A DNA stretch of 64,000 nucleotides from Streptosporangium canum (GCF_900113865.1 NZ_FOQY01000001.1:380877-444876), one strand, 5' to 3'; shown: positions 45,820-55,833, numbered from the stretch's first letter. The notes: a model not told the origin generated them from the letters alone. A program made the numbers and translations.

Positions 45820-45982
45820 CGGCCGCCCGCGCCCGCCCTCCGGTACGGCGACGCCGCACCCCGCCGCGAGCGCGACGAGCGTGAGGCCCAGAAGGACGCG
45901 GACGCAACAGCCGGGTCCGTGCCCGCCCGGAACGCCGCCCCGCCGATGGGCGGCATGATGGGTCCCGGACGGACACGGAGGT

Positions 45983-46489
45983 CTAGTGATCGGTTCGCTT
46001 GCCGTGCCCGCGCGCCAGCGCGAAGCTCGCGCCCAGCGCCGTCACGATCGCGATCAGCGACCCGAAGAGCCAGGCGGTACGCGCGGTGTGGTCGGCGACG
46101 GTCATCGCGAGCCCGCCGCCGCCGGTGTCCGGACCGCTGGTCGGGTGGGCGTCGCCCACGACGAAGGTGCCGTTGTACGGCCCGCCCTGGACGCAGCGGA
46201 CGGTGATGGCGTAGGTGCCGGGCGCGGCGTGGGGGCTGATCCTCGCGCTGCCCTGCATCGCGCGGGCGTGATGGATGAGCCGCGCGGCGGTGGCGCTGAA
46301 CGCCGCCGAGTAGGCGGTCGCCGGAGTGCCGCACCGACCGGCGGAGATGCTGACCGTCTGTCCCGGCCGGACGGTCGACGGCGTGACCTCCACATCCCCG
46401 ACGCCGGTCATGCCTCCTGCGAACATGAGGGCCGCCATGCTTCCCAGCATGACTTTCGCCGTCGTCACAGGGTCTCGCCCGAGGCCCAT
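45983..46489 (-). CDS. Exported protein with C-terminal membrane anchor, partner of class F sortase
   Basis: About 168 residues from the ATG MGLGRDPVTTAKVMLGSMAA; TTG or GTG starts up to 46522 are possible. A signal-like segment is followed by a small beta-sandwich (VEVTPSTVRPGQTVSISAGR, CGTPATAYSAAF, GTYAITVRCVQGGPYNGTFV) with two cysteines, a Gly-rich linker, a membrane segment (TAWLFGSLIAIVTALGASFA) and a basic tail. The order PxxVxxGQxV, Cys, GxYxxxxxC matches the protein at 15688-16359, so the two are probably homologous. No LPXTG motif. The adjacent sortase is its likely processing enzyme. Confidence 0.72.
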   Translation of the reverse strand: MGLGRDPVTTAKVMLGSMAALMFAGGMTGVGDVEVTPSTVRPGQTVSISAGRCGTPATAYSAAFSATAARLIHHARAMQGSARISPHAAPGTYAITVRCVQGGPYNGTFVVGDAHPTSGPDTGGGGLAMTVADHTARTAWLFGSLIAIVTALGASFALARGHGKRTDH

Positions 46490-46585
46490 CACCCACCCCC
46501 ACCTCACGGCCTGACCGGACAACGATCATCTACCCGGTCATGTCCAGGACAACTGCCACGGGTGGTAAAGCTCTGACACAACGCG

Positions 46586-46619
46586 AAAAACCCTCCGATG
46601 ACCATGATCATCGGAGGGT
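46586..46619 (-). terminator. Intrinsic terminator after the secreted aromatic-rich protein gene
   Basis: ACCCTCCGATGA (46590-46601) pairs exactly with TCATCGGAGGGT (46608-46619) around a 6-nt loop, and on the minus strand TTTTTCGCG follows (its first T being the last stem base). A textbook terminator 17 bp after the stop. Confidence 0.92.
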
Positions 46620-46635
46620 CCGCCTGGTCGAACGC

Positions 46636-47100
46636 CTAGAAGGCGTCCCCCCAGCCGCCGCAGTCGTCGAAGCGGTTGTCGCCCTCGCAGACGCGGATCT
46701 TGAAGTCGTCGAAGCCACGGCTCTTCTTGAAGCCGCCGAACTTGTCGAAGTGCCGGCCACTGAAGGTCTTGTAGTACTTCACGTGGCTGCCGGAGTTGTC
46801 ATGCCACTTGAACCAGACGTAGCTGTACTCGCGGTCGCGATCCCGGTCGACCAGGTCGCCGAAGAACCAGTAACGACCGCCGTCCTTGTACCAGTAGCCC
46901 TTGAAGTAGGAGCGACGGCCGAAGCTCTCGCCACCGCCGAACGTCGAGTAGTACGGGCCGAAGAAGTGCTTCTGGGGGCTCTGGGCCTGCTGGGCGCCGG
47001 CCGTCGCGGCGGTGGCGGCCTGGGCCGGGGCCACGGCGAGGCCGGCGGCGAGCGAACCGGCGAGAGCGGCGCCGACGAGAAGGGTGCGGGCCTTCTTCAT
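46636..47100 (-). CDS. Small secreted protein, aromatic-rich, unknown function
   Basis: 154 residues. ATG start with AGGAGG upstream and a textbook signal peptide (MKKARTLLVGAALAGSLAAG ... AQA, about 1-28). The mature part is unusually rich in Phe, Tyr, Trp, Asp and Lys (FFGPYYSTFGGGESFGRRSY, FKGYWYKDGGRYWFFGDLVD, YVWFKWHDNSGSHVKYYKTF) and ends with two cysteines (RVCEGDNRFDDCGGWGDAF). The repeated K/R-Y-W/F blocks suggest a beta-sheet protein. No family is recognised. It has its own strong terminator and a 107-bp upstream gap, so it is probably its own transcription unit. Confidence 0.82.
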   Translation of the reverse strand: MKKARTLLVGAALAGSLAAGLAVAPAQAATAATAGAQQAQSPQKHFFGPYYSTFGGGESFGRRSYFKGYWYKDGGRYWFFGDLVDRDRDREYSYVWFKWHDNSGSHVKYYKTFSGRHFDKFGGFKKSRGFDDFKIRVCEGDNRFDDCGGWGDAF

Positions 47101-47207
47101 GTCTTCCTCCTGAGACGGGGTCCTGCTGTTCAGGACACCGCTCACGTTAGGAAGATGCGACCCGGGCTTCTGTGAAGGAATGCACACTCGGCGCCGAGCG
47201 TGGACTA

Positions 47208-47660
47208 TTACCGGTTCCGCCTGTCGCCCAGACCGGCGAAGAAGGTGGTGACCAGCAACACCGCACCCCACGGCCCCATCACCCACAGCGGCCAGGGGTA
47301 GGGGAAGTCGAAACCGTCCGTCACCCCGAGGATGAGCCAGATCGCCCAGTTGATGCCGCTGGCCGTCGCCCAGGTGGCCCACATCGCCGTCAGTCCCCGC
47401 TGCTGCGCCTGACGGACGTCGCGGGCCTCACGGCGCTCCGGGTGGCGATCGGAGGCCGCGGGGAGCCGGCCCAGGTCGACGTCGGGCAGGTCGGAGGTGA
47501 GCGTGGCGAGCTCGCCGTACGTCTTGCTCGTATAGAGCCGCTCCAGCCGCTCGTCGAACTCCTCGACGGTGAGCCGGCCCTGCGCGTAGTGCTCCCGCAG
47601 GACCGAGGCGACCTTGTCCCGGTCTCCGTCCGATGCCCGCATCTCCGGCCCAGCCGCCAT
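47208..47660 (-). CDS. DUF1707 domain protein with two C-terminal membrane segments
   Basis: About 150 residues, start taken as MAAGPEMRASDGDRDKVASV because family members begin in this way; an ATG at 47672 is possible. The DUF1707 domain (about 6-60) holds the conserved RASDGDRDKVASVLREHYAQ and GRLTVEEFDERLERLYTSKT, then GELATLTSDLP. Two membrane segments follow (TASGINWAIWLILGVTDGF, PLWVMGPWGAVLLVTTFFAG), the 2TM arrangement seen with this domain. Function is unknown; widespread in actinobacteria. It starts 36 bp after map and may share its transcript. Confidence 0.88.
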   Translation of the reverse strand: MAAGPEMRASDGDRDKVASVLREHYAQGRLTVEEFDERLERLYTSKTYGELATLTSDLPDVDLGRLPAASDRHPERREARDVRQAQQRGLTAMWATWATASGINWAIWLILGVTDGFDFPYPWPLWVMGPWGAVLLVTTFFAGLGDRRNR

Positions 47661-47695
47661 CATCAACCACATCCGCTCACCGGCGGGCGCCGCAC

Positions 47696-48514
47696 TCAGC
47701 CCGCGTCTCCCAACAGGTCGGCAAGCCGCTCCTCACCCCCGTCAAGGGCGGTCAGTACCCAAGGTCCATTATGTGTCACCGCGACGCTGTGCTCGAAGTG
47801 CGCCGAAGCCTTGCCGTCGACGGTGACGACGGTCCAGTCGTCGGACAGCACCTTGGTCCGGTCGGTGCCGAGATTCACCATCGGCTCGACGGCGAAGCAC
47901 ATGCCAGGCTCGAAGCGCGGCCCCCGGCCGGGCTTGCCGTGGTTGGCGACCCACGGGTCCATGTGCATCTCGGTGCCGATGCCGTGCCCGCCGTACTCCT
48001 GGGGGATGCCGTAGCGGCCCTGGGAACGGACGTACTTCTCCACCTCGTGGCCGATGTCGGACAGGTGGCGGCCCACGGTGAGCGCGGCGATGCCCCGCCA
48101 CATGGCCTCCTCGGTCACCCGCATCAGCTCGGTCAGCTTGGGGTCCACCTCGCCGACGGGAACGGTGATGGCCGAGTCCCCGTGCCAGCCGTCCAGGATG
48201 GCGCCGCAGTCGATGGAGATGACGTCGCCCTCCCGCAGCGCGCGTCCGCTGCCGGGGATGCCGTGGACGACCTCGTCGTTCACCGACGCGCAGATCGACG
48301 CCGGAAAACCCTGGTAGCCCTTGAAGGAGGGGATCGCCCCCTCGTCCCGGATCGCCTTCTCCGCGATCACGTCGAGGTCCAGCGGCGTCATCCCGGGCTG
48401 GACGCTCTCGCGGAGCAGCTTCAGCGTCCGGCCGACCACCAGCCCCGCCGCCCGCATCTTCTCCAGCTGCTCAGGTGTCTTTACCTGAATTCCATGCTTG
48501 TTCTTTTTGAACAC
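47696..48514 (-). CDS. map: Methionine aminopeptidase, type I
   Basis: 272-residue metalloprotease that removes initiator Met. The GTG giving MFKKNKHGIQVKTPEQLEKM is preferred because AGGGGG lies 7 nt upstream; a GTG 6 bp earlier has no room for it. Metal ligands are visible: Asp in VISIDCGAILDGWHGDSAIT (two), His in EYGGHGIGTEMH, Glu in CFAVEPMV and SAHFEHSVAV. Part of secY-adk-map, after which the ribosomal series is interrupted. Confidence 0.97.
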   Translation of the reverse strand: MFKKNKHGIQVKTPEQLEKMRAAGLVVGRTLKLLRESVQPGMTPLDLDVIAEKAIRDEGAIPSFKGYQGFPASICASVNDEVVHGIPGSGRALREGDVISIDCGAILDGWHGDSAITVPVGEVDPKLTELMRVTEEAMWRGIAALTVGRHLSDIGHEVEKYVRSQGRYGIPQEYGGHGIGTEMHMDPWVANHGKPGRGPRFEPGMCFAVEPMVNLGTDRTKVLSDDWTVVTVDGKASAHFEHSVAVTHNGPWVLTALDGGEERLADLLGDAG

Positions 48515-48584
48515 GTGCACACCCCCTGGGGTGGTTCAACGGGCAATCCGGGAGCCCAATTCCCCCGATTGTGCCCTAAACGAC

Positions 48585-48620
48585 AGCACGCCACCCATGG
48601 GAGCCCATGGATGGCGTGCT
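48585..48620 (-). other. Hairpin between adk and map
   Basis: AGCACGCCA (48585-48593) pairs with TGGCGTGCT (48612-48620); inside, two CCATGG blocks also pair, leaving one mismatch and a short loop. No T-run follows on the minus strand. It may act as a partial terminator lowering map expression. Confidence 0.6.
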
Positions 48621-48632
48621 GGGTGAATGTCG

Positions 48633-49283
48633 CTAGCCCGCGAAGGGACGCAGGGCCTCCATCGCGCGCTGGGTGACCTCTTCCACCGGGCCGGTCGCGT
48701 CCACCCCGACCAGGATGCCCTCGTCGGCGTAGAAGGAGACCAGCGGAGCGGTCTGCTCCTGGTAGACCTCCAGGCGGTGCCGGACGGTCTGCTCCTTGTC
48801 GTCGTCCCGCTGGTAGAGCCGTCCACCGCAGGCGTCGCAGATGTCGTCCTTCTTGTCGTCGAAGTCGACGTGCCAGATGCGGCCGCACTGGCTGCAGGTA
48901 CGGCGGCCGGCCAGCCGGCGCACGACCTCCTCGTCGTCGACCACGAGCTCCAGGACGATGTCCAGCCCGGCGCCGAACTCCTCGAGCATCTTCTTCAGGA
49001 TCTCGGCCTGGGGCACGTTCCTGGGGAAGCCGTCGAGCAGGAAGCCGTCCTGCGCGTCGCTCTCTGAGAGACGGTCGCGGACCATCGCGATGGTGACCTC
49101 GTCGGGCACGAGGTCGCCGCGGTCCATGTATTCCTTGGCAAGCTTGCCGAGCTCCGTGCCGCCCGAGACGTTGGCACGGAAAATGTCACCTGTCGAGATC
49201 TTCGGGATGGACAGGTTCGATGCAACGAACTGGGCCTGTGTCCCCTTACCCGCTCCGGGGGGCCCTACCAGGACGAGACGCAC
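48633..49283 (-). CDS. adk: Adenylate kinase
   Basis: 216-residue enzyme that interconverts ATP, ADP and AMP. Walker [24 protein letters not shown] site [10 protein letters not shown] and [13 protein letters not shown] are present. The lid is the long form with a zinc-type Cys4 set ([34 protein letters not shown]). GTG start overlaps the secY TAG by one base, so translation is coupled. Confidence 0.98.
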   Translation of the reverse strand: MRLVLVGPPGAGKGTQAQFVASNLSIPKISTGDIFRANVSGGTELGKLAKEYMDRGDLVPDEVTIAMVRDRLSESDAQDGFLLDGFPRNVPQAEILKKMLEEFGAGLDIVLELVVDDEEVVRRLAGRRTCSQCGRIWHVDFDDKKDDICDACGGRLYQRDDDKEQTVRHRLEVYQEQTAPLVSFYADEGILVGVDATGPVEEVTQRAMEALRPFAG

Positions 49284-50599
49284 TATTTCAGGAAGCCTTC
49301 GTAGTTGCGCTGCTGAAGCTGGCTCTCGATCTGCTTCACGGTGTCAAGGCCGACACCAACCATGATCAGAATGCTCGTCCCTCCGAACGGGAAGTTCTGA
49401 CTCGCGCCGACGAGCGCCAGTGCGATGATCGGCACCATGGAGATCAGGCCCAGATAGAGCGCACCGGGAGCAGTGAGTCGCGTGAGCACGTAGTTCAAGT
49501 ACTCAGCCGTCGGCCGGCCCGGGCGGATACCCGGGATGAACCCACCGTACTTCTTCATGTTGTCAGCGACTTCAACGGGGTTGAAGGTAATGGACACGTA
49601 GAAGTAAGTGAAGAAGACGATCAGCAGGAAGAAAGTGATCATGTAGGCCGGGGTGTCACCCGTGACCATGTTCTGCTGGATCCACTGGACGACCGCGTTC
49701 GGCTCCTCCTGGGAGTTGCTGAACAGCGTCGTGACCAGCTGCGGAAGATAGAGCAGCGAGGAGGCGAAGATGACCGGGATGATGCCCGCCTGGTTCACCT
49801 TCAGCGGGATGTAGGTCGAGGTCCCGCCGTACATCCGGCGGCCGACCATGCGCTTGGCGTACTGCACCGGGATCCGGCGCTGAGCCTGCTCGACCATGAC
49901 CACCAAGGCGATCATCGCGATACCGGTCACGATCACCACGGCGAAGACGAAGGCGCCCTTCTGGCGGCCGATGTTCAGCAGCTCGGCCGGGAAGACCGCG
50001 ATGACCTGGGTGAAGATCAGGATGGACATGCCGTTGCCGACGCCGCGGTCGGTGACGAGCTCACCCAGCCACATGATGACGGCGGTACCGGCGGTCATCG
50101 TCAGCACCATCGTGATGATGGCGAAGACGTTGTCCTTGTCCAGCAGAATGTCCTCACGGCACTGCGGGAACAGCTGCCCGGTGCGCGCGAGGGCGATGAA
50201 GGCGGTCGACTGGAGGATCGCCAGGCCGATCGTCAGGTAACGCGTATACTGTGTGATCTTGGTCTGGCCGGCCTGCCCCTCCTTCTTGAGGGCTTCCAGG
50301 CGTGGGATCACCACCACCAGAAGCTGAAGGATGATGCTCGCGGTGATGTACGGCATGATGCCGAGCGCGAACACCGACAGCTTCAGCAAGGCGCCACCGC
50401 TGAACAGCTGCACCATGCCGTAGATGTTGCCGGCATCGCCGGCCTGTGCCTGCTGGAGGCATCGGGCGATGTTTTCGTTGTTGACACCCGGAGTCGGAAG
50501 AACCGAGCCGAGCCGGAACAGCGCGATGATGCCCAGTGTGAAGAGCAACTTATTGCGCAGGTCCGGCGTACGGAACGCTCGGGTAAACGCGGTCAGCAC
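49283..50599 (-). CDS. secY: Protein translocase subunit SecY
   Basis: 438-residue channel protein with about ten membrane segments, starting [20 protein letters not shown] at GTG behind CAGGAGGG. Conserved stretches include [55 protein letters not shown] and [20 protein letters not shown]. It exports preproteins with SecA/SecE. Standard spc-operon position between rplO and adk. Confidence 0.98.
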   Translation of the reverse strand: MLTAFTRAFRTPDLRNKLLFTLGIIALFRLGSVLPTPGVNNENIARCLQQAQAGDAGNIYGMVQLFSGGALLKLSVFALGIMPYITASIILQLLVVVIPRLEALKKEGQAGQTKITQYTRYLTIGLAILQSTAFIALARTGQLFPQCREDILLDKDNVFAIITMVLTMTAGTAVIMWLGELVTDRGVGNGMSILIFTQVIAVFPAELLNIGRQKGAFVFAVVIVTGIAMIALVVMVEQAQRRIPVQYAKRMVGRRMYGGTSTYIPLKVNQAGIIPVIFASSLLYLPQLVTTLFSNSQEEPNAVVQWIQQNMVTGDTPAYMITFFLLIVFFTYFYVSITFNPVEVADNMKKYGGFIPGIRPGRPTAEYLNYVLTRLTAPGALYLGLISMVPIIALALVGASQNFPFGGTSILIMVGVGLDTVKQIESQLQQRNYEGFLK

Positions 50600-50732
50600 G
50601 GTCCCTCCTGCGCGCCTGAAAGGCGAGGTCGGTCAGCGATGGTTCGGGGGTGGTCCATCTTTGCTATCTCAAGTCAGCGAGCCGACGGAAATGAGTTGAG
50701 GCCCACTATCCAGCGAACTCTAACGCACTACG

Positions 50733-50763
50733 GGCGCGGGGGCCCATAATGAGCCCCCGCGCC
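50733..50763 (-). other. 11-bp hairpin between rplO and secY
   Basis: GGCGCGGGGGC (50733-50743) pairs exactly with GCCCCCGCGCC (50753-50763) around a 9-nt loop. No T-run follows. It may reduce read-through from the ribosomal genes into secY. Confidence 0.6.
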
Positions 50764-50768
50764 GCGTG

Positions 50769-50836
50769 ATTATGCCCACGGCTCCGAGACAGAGCCACCG
50801 GCATTATGCCTACAGCTCCGAGACAGAGCCACCGGC
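50769..50836 (-). repeat. 34-bp tandem duplication of the rplO 3' end
   Basis: Two adjacent 34-bp copies (50769-50802 and 50803-50836) both contain GCTCCGAGACAGAGCCACCG and differ at two positions. The right copy holds the last rplO codons and its stop (50810-50812); the left copy is the same sequence after the stop. Confidence 0.85.
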
Positions 50837-51265
50837 GGCGGTGATCTTCTCCTTGGCGCTGGCGGAGAAGGCGTGCGCCTGCACGTTCAACGCCACGGAG
50901 ATGTCGCCGGTTCCCAGAACCTTCACGAGCTGCCTCTTGCGGACCGCGCCCTTGGCGACCAGCGTCTCGACGGTGACGTCGCCACCCTCGGGGAACAGCT
51001 CGCTGAGCTTGTCCAGGTTGACGACCTGGTAGGTCGTCTTGAACAGGGCGTTGGAGAAGCCCTTCATCTTGGGCAGACGGCGCTGGAGCGGAACCTGGCC
51101 ACCCTCGAAACCGAGAGGAACCTTGTTCCGCGCCCTCGTGCCCTTGGTGCCACGACCGGCGGTCTTGCCCTTGGACGCCTCGCCGCGGCCCTTGCGGACC
51201 TTCGACTTGTTGGCGCCGGGAGCCGGACGCAGGTGGTGGAGACGGAGCGGAGTGTTGTCTGCCAT
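50810..51265 (-). CDS. rplO: 50S ribosomal protein L15
   Basis: 151-residue late-assembly protein. [40 protein letters not shown] and [20 protein letters not shown] are typical, as is the C-terminal [20 protein letters not shown]. It is 2 bp from rpmD upstream. The gene end is part of a tandem duplication that runs into the gap before secY. Confidence 0.98.
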   Translation of the reverse strand: MADNTPLRLHHLRPAPGANKSKVRKGRGEASKGKTAGRGTKGTRARNKVPLGFEGGQVPLQRRLPKMKGFSNALFKTTYQVVNLDKLSELFPEGGDVTVETLVAKGAVRKRQLVKVLGTGDISVALNVQAHAFSASAKEKITAAGGSVSEL

Positions 51266-51267
51266 GT

Positions 51268-51450
51268 CTAGTCGACCTCTTCCACGGTGACGAGGTGCGT
51301 CACCACGGTGACCATGCCGCGGATCTCCGGCCGGTCCTCCTTGACGACGACGTCACCGATTCGCTTCAGACCGAGCGAACGCAGCGAGTCACGCTGGTTC
51401 TGCTTACCGCCGATCTTGGAGCGGACCTGAGTGATCTTCAGGCGTGCCAT
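51268..51450 (-). CDS. rpmD: 50S ribosomal protein L30
   Basis: 60-residue protein, [20 protein letters not shown] then [20 protein letters not shown], the usual bacterial L30 length. It lies 3 bp after rpsE and 2 bp before rplO, in normal spc order. Confidence 0.97.
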   Translation of the reverse strand: MARLKITQVRSKIGGKQNQRDSLRSLGLKRIGDVVVKEDRPEIRGMVTVVTHLVTVEEVD

Positions 51451-51453
51451 CGG

Positions 51454-52086
<633 letters not shown>

Positions 52087-52126
52087 CAGTGGTTCCTCTT
52101 CTCGTTGCTCTTGTTAGAACGGGCCA

Positions 52127-52510
52127 TCAGAACTCCAGCCCGCCTTCGCGGGCGCTGTCCGCGAGGGCCGCGATGCGACCCGCGTAGCGGTTTCCGCCAC
52201 GGTCGAACACGACCGCGGTGATCCCGGCAGCCTTGGCCCGCTGAGCGAGAAGCTCGCCGACCTGCTTCGCCTTGTCGGTCTTCGCGCCGGAGTCCGCGCG
52301 CAGGGAGGACTCCATGGTGGAGGCGCTCACCAGCGTGTGGCCCTGGGCGTCGTCGACGATCTGCACGAACAGGTGTCGCGTGGAACGGTTGACGACCAGG
52401 CGCGGACGCGCGGCCGTACCGACCACCTTCTTGCGGACTCGGCCGTGGCGGCGGGCCCGCGAGACGGCGCGGGCGGCCGTGTGCTTGCCGAACGCAGTCT
52501 TGCCAGCCAT
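52127..52510 (-). CDS. rplR: 50S ribosomal protein L18
   Basis: 127-residue 5S rRNA-binding protein: [40 protein letters not shown], and the C-terminal [26 protein letters not shown]. It begins 2 bp after the rplF stop. Confidence 0.98.
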   Translation of the reverse strand: MAGKTAFGKHTAARAVSRARRHGRVRKKVVGTAARPRLVVNRSTRHLFVQIVDDAQGHTLVSASTMESSLRADSGAKTDKAKQVGELLAQRAKAAGITAVVFDRGGNRYAGRIAALADSAREGGLEF

Positions 52511-52512
52511 GC

Positions 52513-53055
52513 CTACTTACCAGCCTTTCCGACCTTGCGGCGGATAACCTCGCCCTGGTAACGCACACCCTTGCCCTTGTACGGGTCGGGCTTGCGCAAC
52601 TTGCGGATGTTCGCGGCGATCTCGCCGACCTTCTGCTTGTCGATGCCGTCCACGTGGAACAGGGTCGGCTTCTCGACGCGGAAGGAGACACCCTCGGGGG
52701 CGTCGACGATCACCGGGTGGCTGAAGCCGAGAGCGAACTCGAGCTGAGTCGGGCTCTTGGCCTGAACGCGGTAACCGACGCCCACGATCTCCAGGGTCTT
52801 GGAGTAACCCTGAGTCACGCCGGTCACCATGTTGGCGATCAGCGTGCGGGACAGTCCGTGCAGCGCACGGACCTTGTTCTCGTCGTTGGGACGAGAGACG
52901 GTAACGGTGCCGTCGTCGCCCTTGGCGACGTCGATCGGCTCCGCGACCTTGTGAGAGAGCGTGCCCTTGGGGCCCTTGACCGTGACATCCCGGCCGTCGA
53001 TGGCGACGTCCACGCCGTTCGGTACAGGGATGGGCAGCCGTCCGATACGTGACAT
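52513..53055 (-). CDS. rplF: 50S ribosomal protein L6
   Basis: 180-residue protein with two related folds: [40 protein letters not shown] and the C-terminal [20 protein letters not shown]. Start at MSRIGRL, with GGGAGAA upstream; the eight extra codons before it overlap rpsH and are not needed. Normal spc position. Confidence 0.98.
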   Translation of the reverse strand: MSRIGRLPIPVPNGVDVAIDGRDVTVKGPKGTLSHKVAEPIDVAKGDDGTVTVSRPNDENKVRALHGLSRTLIANMVTGVTQGYSKTLEIVGVGYRVQAKSPTQLEFALGFSHPVIVDAPEGVSFRVEKPTLFHVDGIDKQKVGEIAANIRKLRKPDPYKGKGVRYQGEVIRRKVGKAGK

Positions 53056-53072
53056 GCTGTGATTTCTCCCTT

Positions 53073-53471
53073 CTACCAAACGAAGGCGAGGACTTCCCCG
53101 CCCACTCCACGCTTGCCGGCCTGCTTGTCGGTCATGAGGCCACCGGACGTCGAGATGATCGCGACGCCCAGTCCGCCCAGGACCCGAGGCAGGTTGTCCT
53201 TCTTTGCATAGACCCGCAGGCCGGGCTTGGAAACCCGGCGCAGGCCCGCGAGCGACCGCTCACGGCTCGGCCCGAACTTGAGCTCCACCACGAGGTTCTT
53301 TCCGACCTTGGCGTCCTCGACGCTCCAGGCCTGAATGTAACCCTCCTGCTGGAGGATCTCGGCGATGTGCGCCTTGATCTTCGAGTACGGCATCGCCACG
53401 GTGTCGTGGTACGCCGAGTTCGCGTTTCGCAGACGCGTAAGCATGTCTGCGATCGGGTCGGTCATCGTCAT
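53073..53471 (-). CDS. rpsH: 30S ribosomal protein S8
   Basis: 132-residue 16S rRNA-binding protein: [40 protein letters not shown], and the RNA-binding end [34 protein letters not shown] lies 9 nt before the first ATG; the second ATG, 6 bp later, is possible. S8 is the spc-operon repressor in E. coli; no equivalent site is recognised here. Confidence 0.98.
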   Translation of the reverse strand: MTMTDPIADMLTRLRNANSAYHDTVAMPYSKIKAHIAEILQQEGYIQAWSVEDAKVGKNLVVELKFGPSRERSLAGLRRVSKPGLRVYAKKDNLPRVLGGLGVAIISTSGGLMTDKQAGKRGVGGEVLAFVW

Positions 53472-53616
53472 GGCCGGTGGCCTTCCTCACCGCGGTTTCC
53501 ACAAGGGACCTTCGGTGCGGTCATGGGCGCTTGAGGCAGCGCCCGGTGAATACGAACTTCTATGTACGGCTGGGAGCCCGCGCGAGCCTGTGGCGTCCAC
53601 AGGAGCGCGCGGCCGG

Positions 53617-53802
53617 CTACCAGCTGGACTTGGTGATGCCAGGCAGCTCGCCCCGGTGCGCCATCTCGCGGAAGCAGATGCGGCACAGGCCGAACTTCCT
53701 GTAGACGGCGCGGGGACGACCACAGCGCGAGCACCGAGTGTACGCCCGGACCTCGAACTTGGCCTTGCGAGCAGCCTTGACCTTGAGCGACGTCTTCGCC
53801 AT
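53617..53802 (-). CDS. rpsN: 30S ribosomal protein S14, zinc-binding type Z
   Basis: 61-residue short form of S14 with zinc cysteines [20 protein letters not shown] then [20 protein letters not shown]. Other actinobacteria also encode a zinc-free long S14 elsewhere, used under zinc starvation. It is followed by a 145-bp gap before rpsH that contains no gene. Confidence 0.98.
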   Translation of the reverse strand: MAKTSLKVKAARKAKFEVRAYTRCSRCGRPRAVYRKFGLCRICFREMAHRGELPGITKSSW

Positions 53803-53804
53803 GA

Positions 53805-54389
53805 TCAGGCCTCCTTGAAGGGGAAACCGAGGAGCTTGAGCAGCGCCCGGCCCTGGTCGTCGGTCTTCGCGGTGGTCACGACCGTGATGTCCATACCACG
53901 CTGACGGTCGACCTTGTCCTGGTCGATCTCGTGGAACATGACCTGCTCGGTGAGACCGAAGGTGTAGTTGCCGTTGCCGTCGAACTGCTTGGGCGACAGG
54001 CCGCGGAAGTCACGGATACGCGGCAGCGCCAGCGACAGCAGCCGGTCCAGGAACTCCCACATGCGGTCGCCGCGCAGCGTGACGTGCGCGCCGATCGGCA
54101 TGCCCTCACGCAGCTTGAACTGGGCGATGGACTTGCGGGCCCGGACGACCGCCGGCTTCTGACCGGTGATCACGGTGAGGTCACGGACGGCGCCGTCGAT
54201 GAGCTTCGAGTCGCGCGCGGCCTCGCCGACACCCATGTTCACCTTGATCTTGGTGATCGTGGGCACCAGCATGATGTTCTCGAACCCGAACTCCTCGTGC
54301 AGCTTCGCGATGATCTCTTCGCGGTAGCGCTGCTTGAGGCGCGGGAGCTGCCGCTCGGTCGCGACGGACTCAGTGGTGTTCGCGGTCAT
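53805..54389 (-). CDS. rplE: 50S ribosomal protein L5
   Basis: 194-residue 5S rRNA-binding protein: [40 protein letters not shown] and [20 protein letters not shown]. Start ATG overlaps the rplX TGA by one base; 2 bp separate it from rpsN. Confidence 0.98.
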   Translation of the reverse strand: MTANTTESVATERQLPRLKQRYREEIIAKLHEEFGFENIMLVPTITKIKVNMGVGEAARDSKLIDGAVRDLTVITGQKPAVVRARKSIAQFKLREGMPIGAHVTLRGDRMWEFLDRLLSLALPRIRDFRGLSPKQFDGNGNYTFGLTEQVMFHEIDQDKVDRQRGMDITVVTTAKTDDQGRALLKLLGFPFKEA

Positions 54390-54694
54390 CAGTTGTCCTC
54401 ACCCGACTCGTCAGAGGCGGCCTTGGCCGACTCCTTCTTGGCAGGCTTCTCGTCATCCTTGAGCTTCTTGACGTTGCTCACGTGGATGGGAGCCTCCATG
54501 GTCTGCACGCCGCCGGTCTTGGCGCCACGCGGGCCCTGGTTGGTCTCCTTGGAGTGCTTCTTGATCATGTTGACGCCTTCGACCACCACGCGCTCCTCGC
54601 GCGGGTGGGCGGCGAGCACACGACCCTTGGCACCCTTGTCCTTACCGGCGATGACCTGAACCAGGTCACCCTTCTTCACGTGGAGCTTCGGCAT
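54389..54694 (-). CDS. rplX: 50S ribosomal protein L24
   Basis: 101-residue assembly-initiator protein with a KOW motif: [47 protein letters not shown]. The C-terminus has an extra charged Lys/Glu/Ser tail. One-base overlaps with rplN and rplE show coupling. Confidence 0.98.
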   Translation of the reverse strand: MPKLHVKKGDLVQVIAGKDKGAKGRVLAAHPREERVVVEGVNMIKKHSKETNQGPRGAKTGGVQTMEAPIHVSNVKKLKDDEKPAKKESAKAASDESGEDN

Positions 54695-55062
54695 TACAAC
54701 ACCTCCGGCGCGAGCGAGATGATGCGCATGAACTTCTTGTCACGCAGCTCACGTCCGACGGGGCCGAAGATACGCGTGCCACGAGGGTCACCGCTGTCCT
54801 TGATGATGACGGCGGCGTTCTCGTCGAAGCGGATGTAGGAGCCGTCGGGCCGGCGGCGCTCCTTGACAGTCCGGACGATGACGGCCTTGACCACATCGCC
54901 CTTCTTCACGGTGCCGCCAGGAATGGCGTCCTTGACCGTGGCGACGATGATGTCGCCGATTCCCGCGTAGCGCCGACCCGAGCCACCGAGCACACGAATG
55001 CAAAGGACTTCCTTCGCACCCGTGTTGTCGGCGACCTTGAGTCGCGACTCCTGCTGGATCAC
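54694..55062 (-). CDS. rplN: 50S ribosomal protein L14
   Basis: 122-residue protein at the subunit interface: [40 protein letters not shown] and [19 protein letters not shown]. Normal length. It is separated from rpsQ by an unusual 260-bp gap that contains a strong hairpin. Confidence 0.98.
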   Translation of the reverse strand: MIQQESRLKVADNTGAKEVLCIRVLGGSGRRYAGIGDIIVATVKDAIPGGTVKKGDVVKAVIVRTVKERRRPDGSYIRFDENAAVIIKDSGDPRGTRIFGPVGRELRDKKFMRIISLAPEVL

Positions 55063-55284
55063 TTGTACTCCTGTTTGTCTCGCTGGTTCTCACCCGCGGT
55101 GAGCCTTGCGGAACCTGATGTGGTCTTGTTCCCCCGGCGACAGTTCCGACTGGCCGAGTCCGCCTCCCCCAGCACCCTCGCGGTACGGCTTGCGCCTTCC
55201 CGCCGTGCCAGGCGTGACTTTCTCGCCCACGAGCCGCCGCCGCAGGCGGGGCGAAGATCAACCTCGCCCCCTTGGACACCAGCA

Positions 55285-55309
55285 TGGGGGGTGACTGCGT
55301 CACCCCCCA
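55285..55309 (-). other. 11-bp hairpin in the rpsQ-rplN gap
   Basis: TGGGGGGTGAC (55285-55295) pairs exactly with GTCACCCCCCA (55299-55309) around a 3-nt loop, 13 bp after the rpsQ stop. No T-run follows on the minus strand. The remaining gap (55063-55284) holds no gene and may contain a promoter for the spc genes. Confidence 0.7.
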
Positions 55310-55322
55310 CGAGGCGCGTTTC

Positions 55323-55604
55323 TTACTTGGCCTTCTCGAGGATCTCGATGACCCGCCAGCGCTTGCTGGCGGACAGCGGCCGGGTCTCCATCAGGAGAAC
55401 GCGGTCGCCGACGCCACAGGCGTTGGCCTCGTCGTGCGCCTTGTACTTGGTCGTCCGACGGATGACCTTGCCGTACAAGGGGTGCTTCACGCGGTCCTCG
55501 ACAGCGACGACGACAGTCTTGTCCATCTTGTCGCTGACGACCAGACCCTCACGGGTCTTGCGGTAGTTCCGCGTCTCGGTTGTGCTCTCAGCTGTCTCAG
55601 CCAT
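55323..55604 (-). CDS. rpsQ: 30S ribosomal protein S17
   Basis: 93 residues starting [20 protein letters not shown]; nine upstream codons lie in rpmC and are not used. Core: [60 protein letters not shown]. It overlaps rpmC by 8 bp and is the last gene of the S10 group. Confidence 0.97.
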   Translation of the reverse strand: MAETAESTTETRNYRKTREGLVVSDKMDKTVVVAVEDRVKHPLYGKVIRRTTKYKAHDEANACGVGDRVLLMETRPLSASKRWRVIEILEKAK

Positions 55605-55833
55605 CGATCGACTCCTTCTCAACCGTAACAATGCCGAGCTCCCGCTCGCGCATCACGGTGTAGATACGGGCGATCTCGCGGCGGACGGCACGCAGCCGCC
55701 CGTGGCTCTCCAACTGGCCGGTCGCGGCCTGGAAGCGGAGGTTGAACAGCTCCTCCTTGGCTTCCTTCAGCTTCTGGACCAGGGTGTCCTGGTCCTCCAC
55801 CCGCAGCTCACCGGCGGTCAGGCCCTTAGCCAT
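55597..55833 (-). CDS. rpmC: 50S ribosomal protein L29
   Basis: 78 residues, [59 protein letters not shown]. The ATG overlaps the rplP TGA by one base; a GTG just before it is an alternative. L29 lies at the tunnel exit and contacts trigger factor and SRP. Confidence 0.97.
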   Translation of the reverse strand: MAKGLTAGELRVEDQDTLVQKLKEAKEELFNLRFQAATGQLESHGRLRAVRREIARIYTVMRERELGIVTVEKESIDG

